Made by a program: the position numbers and the translations under genes. Shown here in pieces: positions 25,224 through 32,490 of a stretch of DNA of 38,701 nucleotides. The notes under the pieces are model-generated. The model ran no database searches, was not told where the DNA came from, and worked only from the letters and a program-made list of their open reading frames with translations. Position 1 is the first letter of the stretch. The number at the start of each line of letters is the position of its first letter. This DNA is from Acidobacteriota bacterium (lineage in GTDB: Bacteria; Acidobacteriota; Terriglobia; Versatilivoradales; Versatilivoraceae), in contig JAJECY010000034.1 of assembly GCA_022821775.1 (NCBI GenBank), positions 1-38,701 on the forward strand. The letters run 5' to 3'.

Positions 25224-26711
25224 CTACCCCGGATAGGCCAGGTTCTCCTGCAGGGGGTACAGGGAACGCCGCACGTTTCGGTAGGTGAAGTGGGCGGGGT
25301 TGGCGCTGGTGGACCCGGGCGTGTCCACCAGGATGGTGTGGTGGGCGATGGGTTCGTAGGCTGCCCGGGGGGCAACCACGCCCTTGACCACCAGGATCTT
25401 CTTCTTTTCGGGTCTGAGCCCCAGGGACCAGAGCTGTTCCAGGCTTCGGGGGGCCATGCGTATGCTGGTCAGCACCAAGGTGTTTTGGCGCGGCGTTTCC
25501 AGCACCGCCGTCACTCCCTGATCGAAAACCCCCTGGCCGCCGTGGCGCGGGCGGCTTTCGGTGGAACGCCCGTCGGCGATGGAGCGGATGCAGCCTTCGA
25601 CCCGCAGGGGACGGCCGTGGAGGGCGTCGCTCCTGGCGCCCACCGTCAACTCGATCGACTGCCGAACCCCTCTTCGCACGCAGGCGGACACGGCCTCGGG
25701 ATCGTAAAGGGTAACCAGGGCCTCCGAGGCCTGCTGGCGCAGGATTTCCTCCAGCAGGATGGTGGAGTCGCCCGGGCTGCCTCCTCCCACGTTGTCCCCC
25801 ACATCCAGAAGCACAACCGGTCGGCCGGTTTCCCGGGCGGCACGGCGCACGGCTTCGGCCGGACCGGGAAGGTCGCTGAGAAATTCCCTCCGCCGCCGCC
25901 AGGCCCTTGTCGCCAGCCAGCGGGCCGCCTTGCGAGCCAGTTCTTCGTCTCCATCGGCGATAGCCAGAAAGGAAGCTCCCATCTCTTCCACGTCGGAATA
26001 GTAGAAGCCCATGGCCGTGCTGGCCGAGAGAATTCCCGGCCACTCCAGCACCGACTCGACGTCCCGGTAGAGGTCCCTGGCCGGGGCCTCCTCCGTGTAC
26101 TGCCGGGTGATATTGAGCAGCAGGGGAGGGCGCTCCAGGGCCTGGACCGGGTTGATGTCACCCCGCAGGGTCTGCGCCATCAAGCCGGCCGCCTCCAGTC
26201 CGCGCTCCCTCTGGTCCAGGTGGGGGTTGGACCGGTAGACCACGATGCCGCTGGTGTTGCGGGCCATCTTGTCGGAGACGTTGGCATGGAGGTCGATCAC
26301 GGCCAGGATGGGAATGCGGGGCCCCAGGACCTGGCGGAAGCGTGCGGCAAGCTCTCCATCGGCGTCGGGGTAGCTCTCGGCCACGGCCGCCCCGTGCAGG
26401 GCCACCAGCAGCCCGTCCAGGGGCAGGGCCGCGCGCAGGGCCCCGGTCAGATCGGCAGCCAGCTCTTCGAAGGAGTCGCCGGGAATGGGAGCCGAAGGGA
26501 CGCCGTAGGTGGCCAGCAGCGGCACCGGCTCGAACCGGTATTCCCGGGCTCCTTCGAGGAACCCGCCGAGCTGGTGGTGGGTGCCCTCCCAGCGTTCCAG
26601 TAACGCATCCGCTCGAGTAAAGTTGGTGTCCTTGAAGTGCTGGTAGGGCGTGGGGATCGGAGAGAAGCTGTTGGATTCGTGCAGGAATCCGGCGATGCCG
26701 ACGCGTTTCAT
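25224..26711 (-). CDS. M81 family (MlrC-like) metallohydrolase
   Basis: 495 residues from ATG 26711, the usual length for the family. Markers: LHESNSFSP (10-18), AVIDLHANVSDKM (137-149) with zinc-site His142, RSNPHLDQRERG, and the domain-2 glycine motif DNVGGGSPGDST. MlrC-like proteins are cytoplasmic zinc hydrolases acting on small peptides or modified amino acids; the name comes from microcystin breakdown, but most family members act on other compounds. It starts 35 bp downstream of the amidohydrolase-aminotransferase fusion, so the two probably form one operon for an amino- or peptide-like compound. Confidence 0.92.
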   Translation of the reverse strand: MKRVGIAGFLHESNSFSPIPTPYQHFKDTNFTRADALLERWEGTHHQLGGFLEGAREYRFEPVPLLATYGVPSAPIPGDSFEELAADLTGALRAALPLDGLLVALHGAAVAESYPDADGELAARFRQVLGPRIPILAVIDLHANVSDKMARNTSGIVVYRSNPHLDQRERGLEAAGLMAQTLRGDINPVQALERPPLLLNITRQYTEEAPARDLYRDVESVLEWPGILSASTAMGFYYSDVEEMGASFLAIADGDEELARKAARWLATRAWRRRREFLSDLPGPAEAVRRAARETGRPVVLLDVGDNVGGGSPGDSTILLEEILRQQASEALVTLYDPEAVSACVRRGVRQSIELTVGARSDALHGRPLRVEGCIRSIADGRSTESRPRHGGQGVFDQGVTAVLETPRQNTLVLTSIRMAPRSLEQLWSLGLRPEKKKILVVKGVVAPRAAYEPIAHHTILVDTPGSTSANPAHFTYRNVRRSLYPLQENLAYPG

Positions 26712-26746
26712 GGAATCTCCTGGCAGGGACCCGCGAGACTGGCGGG

Positions 26747-29104
26747 TCAGGTGAGGCGCTGAAATCCGGTCTGCTTGACGGGTCCTCCGATTCGCTGCTC
26801 GATGTCTCCTTTCTCAATGGCCTCGGCCAACTCCTCGAACACCGGCTCCACGGCGGCGGCGTAGGCCTCCACGTGGTGGGGCTGGTGGGCCAGGGTCAAC
26901 TGGACTCGCGGCGCCGCCATAAAGCCGGCCTTCAGCATGCGCACCGTGAACAGCGTCTCCAGGGCCAGCACCCGGGGATGGTCCAGGACGAATCCGGCGT
27001 TCACGTTGTGGCCGCTGACGGAAAGCGGCAAGGCATATTTTGCGCCCAGCGACAGCCAGACCTGCTTGATCTGCTCGCCGATTCGGTCCACGTGGCCGAC
27101 CACGTCAACGCGCATCATCTTGCGAATGGCCGCCAGCGCGGCCGCCGGCCCCACCCCCTCTGTCCAGAAGGAACTGGAGATGAAGGACCCCTGGGCCGCC
27201 TGCATGGTGGCCTCGGTGCCGATCACCGCTCCCATGGGGTGCCCGTTGGCCGTCGACTTGGCGAATACCGCCATGTCGGGATCGACGCCATACAAGAGGT
27301 GGGCTCCTCCCAGGGCGTGCTTCCATCCGCTGGAGACCTCGTCGAATATCAGCTTGGCGCCGTGTTGGCTGCAGAGATCCCTAACCCCCTGCAGGAAGCC
27401 GGGAGGAGGATGGTCGCCTCGGGTGGCTTCCATGACCACGGCCGCCAGGGGTTCGCCGGTGGTTTCGAAGATCCGCTCCAGTTGATCCAGCCGGCCGAAT
27501 TGGAAGGGAAGGGTGGTGCCGCCCAGATTGAAGGGGACGCCGGCCGCATCCAGGCCCTTGAGCAGGTGGTCTCCCAGCCGGTCCTGGTCGGTGCCCACGT
27601 TGGTGGCCATGTACCAGTCGTGCCAGCCATGGTAGCCGCAAATGGCAACCCTCTGGCGCTGGGTAGCCGCTCGGGCGATGCGCACGGCCACTGTCAGGGA
27701 CTCTCCTCCGGCCCGAGTGAAGCGGGCGTTTTGGGCCCAGGGGTGCAGTTGCAGCATCAGGCGGGCCACCTCCACCTCCTCGGGAACGTTCAGGGTGCAC
27801 ATGGACCCGAGCTGGACCCTGCGCAGCACGGCCTCGGTGACGTCGGGGTCGGCGTAGCCCAGCAGGCAGGAGCCGATGCCGTTGAAGCTCATGTCGGTGA
27901 GGTGGCGTCCATCCATGTCGACGATGGTGCAGCCGCGGGCTTCCTTGTAGTAGGCCGGCCACTGTTCGGGCGCGAACAATTCCGGGCGCTTGCTCAGAAG
28001 GTTGGTTCCTCCGGGAATCAGCTTCTTGGCCACCTGGTAGAGCTCCTGGCCGCGGCCGACCTTCTGCTCTCCGATTCCGAAGAGCTGGTGGGCGTTGCGG
28101 TAGAAGATCCGCTCGATGTCGGCGTCGGTCATGTGCCTGTTGCGGCAACCCTGCTTGAGGGCCAGCAGGCTCTCCAGCCCCAGCACCGTGTGGGACCCGA
28201 AGGCGGTCGTCGACCAGTCCAGGTTGGCCGTGCCCATCCAGACAAAGCCGTCGCCGATGCTCACCGCCCGACCCCTCAGCTCGGAGACGGGGAAGTCGGT
28301 TCCGAAAAGGAGGCGGCCGGGTCCGAAGAGCCTCAGGATCTCTTCCACCGGCTGCGGCTCGCAGATGGCCGAGTTGTCGAAGTAGACGTTGTCGAGTCCG
28401 TGCAGCGATTCCAGGCCTTCCAGTCCATGCCCGGCGTTGAAGCTGCGGGCGCAGTGGGCCAGGATGAGATTGGCGCCCGGATAGCGCCGGCAGTGGCGTC
28501 GAATGTAGTTCTGATTGGCGGGATCGGCCATGGCCCGCGGTTTGACCAGGTGCAGCATGATGGCCATGCCCCGCCTGTGGGCGATTTCCCAGGCCCACTC
28601 CGGCAGGAACTCCTCGATCTCGGCGTTGTAGGGATCCTCCCTGTCGGCATAGACCAGGTAGACCTTCATGCCCACGAACCCCTCCGAGGCGATCTGTTCC
28701 TCCACCCGGTCCGGGTCGTCCTGGGGATGGACGAGCATCAGGGCCTTCAGCCGCTCCTCGCGGCTGGTCTCCGCCGCCAGGAATCGGTTGGCGCCGGCCA
28801 TGTCCACGTCCCGGCGGGGCATGCCGAAAAACAGGCCGCCCTTGGCCGTCCGATCCCCCATCCATTTCGAGATCTGGCTCCGGTAGGCGGCCCAGCCGCC
28901 GGGGTCGGGGGCATCCTTGAGATAGCTGGCGGCATAGGTCGGCCCGATGTGGGATCGCTCGTAGAAGTGGGCATGAGCGTCAAAGGCCTCCGGCGGAACG
29001 AAGCTCCTGAGGTGCCTTTGGAACAACTCGGTGTCTTCCGGGAGAACCTCGAAGTCGCTCGCGGAGAAGATGGTGACGGCAGCGGAAGATGAATCCTTTC
29101 CCAT
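26747..29104 (-). CDS. Fusion of amidohydrolase_2 domain and class III (glutamate-1-semialdehyde-aminomutase-like) aminotransferase
   Basis: ATG at 29102-29104 with AGGAG eight bases upstream gives 785 residues; the open frame further upstream enters repeat DNA and is rejected. Residues about 38-345 form a metal-dependent TIM barrel: FDAHAHF (His44, His46), IMLHLV (His185), LILAHC (His217), FGTDFP (Asp270). Residues about 347-785 form a PLP fold-type I domain: CGYHGWHDWYM (489-499), IFDEVSSG (Asp588), VFAKSTANG (Lys616). Both active sites look intact, with RAGGES (464-469) where SGTEA is common. No leader, so cytoplasmic. It may release and then transaminate or rearrange an amino-aldehyde or keto compound, passing the intermediate between domains. 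First gene of an operon with the M81 gene. Confidence 0.9.
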   Translation of the reverse strand: MGKDSSSAAVTIFSASDFEVLPEDTELFQRHLRSFVPPEAFDAHAHFYERSHIGPTYAASYLKDAPDPGGWAAYRSQISKWMGDRTAKGGLFFGMPRRDVDMAGANRFLAAETSREERLKALMLVHPQDDPDRVEEQIASEGFVGMKVYLVYADREDPYNAEIEEFLPEWAWEIAHRRGMAIMLHLVKPRAMADPANQNYIRRHCRRYPGANLILAHCARSFNAGHGLEGLESLHGLDNVYFDNSAICEPQPVEEILRLFGPGRLLFGTDFPVSELRGRAVSIGDGFVWMGTANLDWSTTAFGSHTVLGLESLLALKQGCRNRHMTDADIERIFYRNAHQLFGIGEQKVGRGQELYQVAKKLIPGGTNLLSKRPELFAPEQWPAYYKEARGCTIVDMDGRHLTDMSFNGIGSCLLGYADPDVTEAVLRRVQLGSMCTLNVPEEVEVARLMLQLHPWAQNARFTRAGGESLTVAVRIARAATQRQRVAICGYHGWHDWYMATNVGTDQDRLGDHLLKGLDAAGVPFNLGGTTLPFQFGRLDQLERIFETTGEPLAAVVMEATRGDHPPPGFLQGVRDLCSQHGAKLIFDEVSSGWKHALGGAHLLYGVDPDMAVFAKSTANGHPMGAVIGTEATMQAAQGSFISSSFWTEGVGPAAALAAIRKMMRVDVVGHVDRIGEQIKQVWLSLGAKYALPLSVSGHNVNAGFVLDHPRVLALETLFTVRMLKAGFMAAPRVQLTLAHQPHHVEAYAAAVEPVFEELAEAIEKGDIEQRIGGPVKQTGFQRLT

Positions 29105-29945
29105 GTCGATTACTCCTGGAGAAATGGCAACGATACCCTGGACTTCAGACCCGTGGATTCCGCCTCGGTTCGAATACGAGGGCCATGGAGGTGGGTTCAG
29201 CCGAACCAGGGGACTCCATACTACTGGATTGCGCAGCCGACGCCAACCGGGATGGGCCCGGGGCCATTTTTTGTTCATGTCCATCGACTGCCCTCTCACA
29301 CTCCCTCTCCCGATCCCTAAAACCCTTGCCGGCGGTATCTTGCAAAAGGCTCCATGTTTATTGACTCTCACCCTTGATTCACATCGATGCACAGGATGCA
29401 CAGGATTTTTTCAGGAAACGACTGGCCTCTATTCCTGGGCATCCGCCATCCCGAACCGGATTATCGCTGGAGTCAGCTCCCCGAGCAGAAGCGTCCCGTC
29501 CCGGTTATCCTGTGCATCCTGTGCATCGATGTTCAATGGTTGGTTCTTCTCGATTGATCTGCCCCATCTCGTAGGCCCACTATGGCCAACACTCCGTTTC
29601 GTGTCCTTCGTTACCCAATCCTCGATTTCGGTTGTCACACCCCCAAATCAACATTTCATCCATCCGCTCATTGGTGTTCATTTGTGGTTCGTCGTTTTCC
29701 TTTGCAGTTTCCTCCTGTCGGTCCTTCAACCCATGCCTGAGGGGCCTCGCCCCTTTCCTGGCCTTCCAGGCCCAAACTAGAGAATGGACCTGGGGATTGA
29801 CGGGTTTAGCCCCCCGGAGGGGGCCGGGCTGTGATAGATTCTGCACAGACTGCGGGAGGGGCGCTCGGCAGCATCCGGCTGGCGGTGGCGGCCCGGTTGT
29901 GGTCACTGGAATCAGCGAGGAAGCGATCATGGAGGAGCGTTGCAG
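29105..29945. other. 841-bp divergent intergenic region rich in repeat fragments
   Basis: Separates the leftward fusion gene from the rightward RidA-type gene. It holds repeat copy II (29383-29538) and, on the minus strand, fragments of other dispersed repeats (TTCGTGTCCTTCGT near 29594; GTGTTCATTTGTGGTTC near 29671). A perfect hairpin GCCCCC-CGGA-GGGGGC lies at about 29808-29823. No reading frame here has a recognisable product. Promoters for both flanking genes must be here but none is clear. Confidence 0.6.
29383..29538 (-). repeat. Composite palindromic intergenic repeat (copy II, without MITE)
   Basis: Inverted arms ACATCGATGCACAGGATGCA (from 29381) and its reverse complement (about 29508-29533) enclose a middle that, read on the minus strand, aligns block by block with copy I (CAGGATAACCGGGACGGGAC, GCGGATGCCC, then TCGTTTCCTGAAAAAA). 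Where copy I has CTAG, the 102-bp insert and CTAG, this copy has only CCAG. Confidence 0.78.
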
Positions 29946-31133
29946 ATGACCAAGAGAGATTTGCTCGGGCTGACGGTTTTGTGTGCTTTCGGCGTCCTGT
30001 GCCTGGCCGCCTGTCGACAGGCGCCGGTGGAAGAGCCGGCCCCGGCGGGGCCGCCCTTCAGCTCCGCCATCGAAGTGGATGACACTCTCTATCTGTCCGG
30101 GCAGGTGGGACTGGACCCGGAGACCCGGGAGATGGCCTCGGGAATCGAGGCCGAGACCAAGGTGACCATGGAGAACCTGAAGCGGGAGCTGGAGGCCAAG
30201 GGATACGGCTTCTCCGACGTGGTCGCCACCCACGTCTGGCTGACCGATATGAAGGAGATCGGTCCGATGAGCGGGGTCTATCGCGCCTTCTTCGAGCAGG
30301 ACAAGCTGCCCAGCCGCACCACCGTCGCCGTCTCGGAACTGGCGCTGGGAGCCAGAGTGGAAATCGCCATGGTCGCCGTGCGGGGAGAGAAGACCTACGT
30401 TTTTCCTGAAGGAACCGAGCCCGGCAAGGCTCCTTACAGTCCCGGCGTGCTGGCGGGAGATCGCCTCTTCGTGTCGGGCCAGGCCGGGGTCATTCCGGGT
30501 TCGGCGCCACCCAAGCTGGTCGAGGGCGAAATCAAGGCGCATGTCACCCAGACCCTCAAGAACATCGAGACCGTGCTGAAGGCTGCCGACATGGATTTCT
30601 CCAACGTGGTCTCGACCGAGGTCTTCATGACCAGCGGCGAGTATTTCGGACCCATGAGCGAGGTCTACGTTTCCATGGTCCCCGATCCCAAGCCGGCCCG
30701 GGTGCCCATTCTGGTCTCGGCCATTCCCCTCGGTTCTCCGGTCGAAATCACCATGATCGCCAGCCGGGAGGAAAAGACGCCGGTGCTGCCGGAAGGCATG
30801 GGGGCCAGCGGCGCTTACAGCCGCGGCCTCAAGGTGGGCAACACCATGTACATCGCCGGCGTATTCAGCGCCAAGGAGACGGTGGAAGAGCGGGTGAAGG
30901 ATTGCCTGGATCGGGTGAAGCAGATCTACGAGGCCGGCGGATTCAGCATGAGCGACGTGGTCGAGGCCCGGGTCTATCTCAAGGATTGGGAGGACTATGG
31001 CGGAATGAACGCCGCCTATCGGAAGTATTTCCCTGAAAATCCGCCCACCCGCGCCACCATGGAGGTTCCCGATTCACCCGGGACCACCAAGATCGGGATG
31101 GCCTTCGTGGCCGCCCGGTCCGCGGCTGAATAG
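29946..31133 (+). CDS. Lipoprotein with three RidA (YjgF/UK114) domains
   Basis: 395 residues; ATG 29946 with GGAGGAG eight bases upstream. Residues 1-23 are a lipoprotein signal (VLCLAAC, Cys23), so the protein should be anchored outside the cytoplasm. Three RidA domains follow: about 38-147, 162-275 and 285-392. RidA enzymes hydrolyse reactive enamine/imine intermediates released by PLP enzymes, using an Arg paired with a Glu fifteen residues later. Domains 1 and 2 keep the pair (Arg124/Glu139, Arg252/Glu267). Domain 3 keeps Arg369, but position 384 is Gly. RidA normally is a trimer of single domains; here one chain could form a pseudo-trimer. Divergent from the PLP-domain fusion gene, although predicted compartments differ. 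Confidence 0.9.
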   Translation: MTKRDLLGLTVLCAFGVLCLAACRQAPVEEPAPAGPPFSSAIEVDDTLYLSGQVGLDPETREMASGIEAETKVTMENLKRELEAKGYGFSDVVATHVWLTDMKEIGPMSGVYRAFFEQDKLPSRTTVAVSELALGARVEIAMVAVRGEKTYVFPEGTEPGKAPYSPGVLAGDRLFVSGQAGVIPGSAPPKLVEGEIKAHVTQTLKNIETVLKAADMDFSNVVSTEVFMTSGEYFGPMSEVYVSMVPDPKPARVPILVSAIPLGSPVEITMIASREEKTPVLPEGMGASGAYSRGLKVGNTMYIAGVFSAKETVEERVKDCLDRVKQIYEAGGFSMSDVVEARVYLKDWEDYGGMNAAYRKYFPENPPTRATMEVPDSPGTTKIGMAFVAARSAAE

Positions 31134-31138
31134 CCGCG

Positions 31139-31462
31139 CCCCGCCCCCCACGACGGGGCGGATCATTCGAGAGTGAAACAAGTAGGCGTTAAGAAAGACG
31201 AACCACGAATGAACACGAATGGACACGAATACGAATGGATCTCTTTCCGCTTTTCTTGGTGGCCTATCGGCAACAATGACCCTGTCCCGTTGATCCGGCA
31301 ATCTACCTAATTGAACATCGATGCACAGGATGCACAGGATTGACAGGAGGAGGCGCTGGCGCAGGGATAGCAGACTCGCGTGAAACGAGACACAGGATAC
31401 CCGCAATGGGGGCAAGGCGGTTGAGGACCACAATCCTGTAAATCCTGTGCATCGATGTTAAT
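31139..31462 (+). repeat. Composite palindromic intergenic repeat (copy III, with a nested repeat insertion)
   Basis: It starts six bases after the RidA-type stop with the GC hairpin (31139-31161, stem CCGCCCC/GGGGCGG, possibly a terminator though no T run follows). Then come ATCATTC, GTGAAACAA, an extra block of about 70 bp with CACGAATGAACACGAATGG (31202-31220), the GGCAACAATGA..CTGTCCCGTT block, the GAACATCGATG arm (31314-31342) and a shorter inverted arm near 31436-31459. The extra block is absent from copies I and IV at the same point. Confidence 0.78.
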
Positions 31463-31550
31463 GGATCTTTTTGCACTCGCGGCCGAGACCAAACGATGGA
31501 ACCTGAAGGGCGTCAATTCGTGTCCTTGGTGGATTTCTTTTCCCCTTCCT

Positions 31551-31616
31551 GTTTTCTTCGTGGCCCTTCGTCGTCCTTCGTGTGTCTTCGTGGATAGCTC
31601 TTTTTCTGTTGTTCCA
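31551..31616 (-). repeat. Intergenic repeat, 'ATCCACGAAGACACACGAAG' type (inverted copy)
   Basis: On the minus strand: GGAACAACAGAAAAAGAGC, TATCCACGAAGACACACGAA, then GGACGACGAAGG. Same block order as 5693-5760 and 8449-8512 but inverted relative to the window. It lies 30 bp beyond the toxin stop codon. Confidence 0.75.
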
Positions 31617-31645
31617 GGCAAGCTTGATGGCGAGGATGCCTTTAT

Positions 31646-32044
31646 CTACAGGTGCTGGACGGCGGGCAGGGTAGCCATCTGTCTATCGAGCGTCAGAACC
31701 TGCAGGCCGACGCGAGAGTACTCGTCAGCGATGAGGCGGTCAAAAAGGCCGGCGCCGCCGGATGCTTCCAGGGATACGATGACCGAACGCCCATTCAGCG
31801 GTGCGACCAGCCCGCTGGTAAGGATGCTCAGTAGACCCAATCGAGCGTCAGCGCCGTTAAGTCCATAGTGGTGCTGAACGGCCACAAATGCCTCCCCGAT
31901 CACCTGGTTCGAAGCGAAAACCTCGGCGCCATCCTGTTCTACCAAGGCAATCAACTCTCGTTCGCAGCGCTCGTATTCGCTCGCCGGTAAACCTGTCAAC
32001 AGCCGCACCAGCACGGACGTATCAATCCCGTAACGACGGGTCAT
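31646..32044 (-). CDS. PIN-domain toxin (VapC-type)
   Basis: 132 residues from ATG 32044; a longer frame start is inside the antitoxin gene and is rejected. PIN acidic residues are visible: Asp8 (YGIDTSVLVRLL), Glu51 (VIGEAF), Asp102 (FDRLIA), Asp120 (LTLDRQM). VapC toxins are Mg2+-dependent ribonucleases that cut tRNA or rRNA. The start overlaps the antitoxin's 3' end by 23 bp, the usual arrangement for a translationally coupled toxin-antitoxin pair. The operon sits between repeat-rich DNA and the cytochrome-type gene. Confidence 0.9.
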   Translation of the reverse strand: MTRRYGIDTSVLVRLLTGLPASEYERCERELIALVEQDGAEVFASNQVIGEAFVAVQHHYGLNGADARLGLLSILTSGLVAPLNGRSVIVSLEASGGAGLFDRLIADEYSRVGLQVLTLDRQMATLPAVQHL

Positions 32045-32264
32045 AGGGCTCACTTCTGAATTTCCGAATGTCGAACGGGGGGTATCCGGGCGGAATTTTG
32101 TCTCTGAGCGGGGCCAGTCTCGCATAGTCGATCCGCTGCGGCCGCAGCAGGAAGCCCTCGGGGCTCTCCTGCAGTTCGAGCCGGTCACCAGGGCCCACGC
32201 CCAGCGCAGCCAGCACCCAAGCCGGGAAGGTGACCTGTCGCTTGGATGTAATCTTGACGATCAT
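32022..32264 (-). CDS. AbrB/SpoVT-type antitoxin (VapB-like)
   Basis: 80 residues; ATG 32264 with AAGGAG upstream. The N-terminal half, MIVKITSKRQVTFPAWVLAALGV and GPGDRLELQE, is a swapped-hairpin AbrB DNA-binding domain. The C-terminal half (DYARLAPLRDKI, then RSEPYDPSLRD) is the acidic/aromatic tail that usually wraps around a PIN toxin. It should neutralise the adjacent toxin and repress its own promoter; a candidate operator lies just upstream (32274-32300). Confidence 0.9.
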   Translation of the reverse strand: MIVKITSKRQVTFPAWVLAALGVGPGDRLELQESPEGFLLRPQRIDYARLAPLRDKIPPGYPPFDIRKFRSEPYDPSLRD

Positions 32265-32273
32265 GGAGGCTCT

Positions 32274-32300
32274 CCTTACAAAAATCTTATCTCAGTAAGG
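32274..32300. promoter_or_regulatory. Candidate operator upstream of the antitoxin gene
   Basis: Inverted repeat CCTTAC (32274-32279) and GTAAGG (32295-32300), 21 bp apart centre to centre (two helical turns). The first arm overlaps the antitoxin's AAGGAG ribosome binding site. The spacing fits binding of a dimeric AbrB-type protein and autoregulation, but this is inferred from symmetry only. Confidence 0.4.
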
Positions 32301-32395
32301 CGTGGAATTCAAGTATGGAGCGCGCGACCCCGGGGCAATTCGAAAAAATTCACAATGATGCATAAATACCGACGAAATTCGGGAACAAAGTTTGA

Positions 32396-32420
32396 TTGTT
32401 GACGCCAACAAGTATAAAAT
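32396..32420 (+). promoter_or_regulatory. Candidate regulatory palindrome and -10 box before the cytochrome-type gene
   Basis: TTGTTG-ACGC-CAACAA (32396-32411) is a perfect 6-bp inverted repeat immediately before TATAAAAT (32413-32420), in the AT-rich 226-bp gap between the toxin-antitoxin operon and the gene at 32491. The palindrome would cover the -35/spacer zone, as an operator would. No matching regulator is identified. Confidence 0.35.
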
Positions 32421-32490
32421 TCAAAAGCGTTTAAGAGCAAATTCAGAAGGGTTGCCGAACACTTGCCGCGGCAAGCGGTTTGGGGGTCGC

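Noticed and set aside
29105-29401. N-terminal extension of the amidohydrolase-aminotransferase fusion
   Set aside because: The extension translates repeat DNA (ATCGATGCACAGG block) and has no homology; ATG 29104 has a proper AGGAG.
29031-29780. 249-codon plus-strand frame in the divergent gap
   Set aside because: It crosses the fusion gene start and several repeat blocks, and its translation shows only repeat-derived peptides.
31139-31161. Rho-independent terminator after the RidA-type gene
   Set aside because: The hairpin is strong but no T run follows, and the same hairpin recurs upstream of other genes as part of the composite repeat, so a terminator label is not justified.
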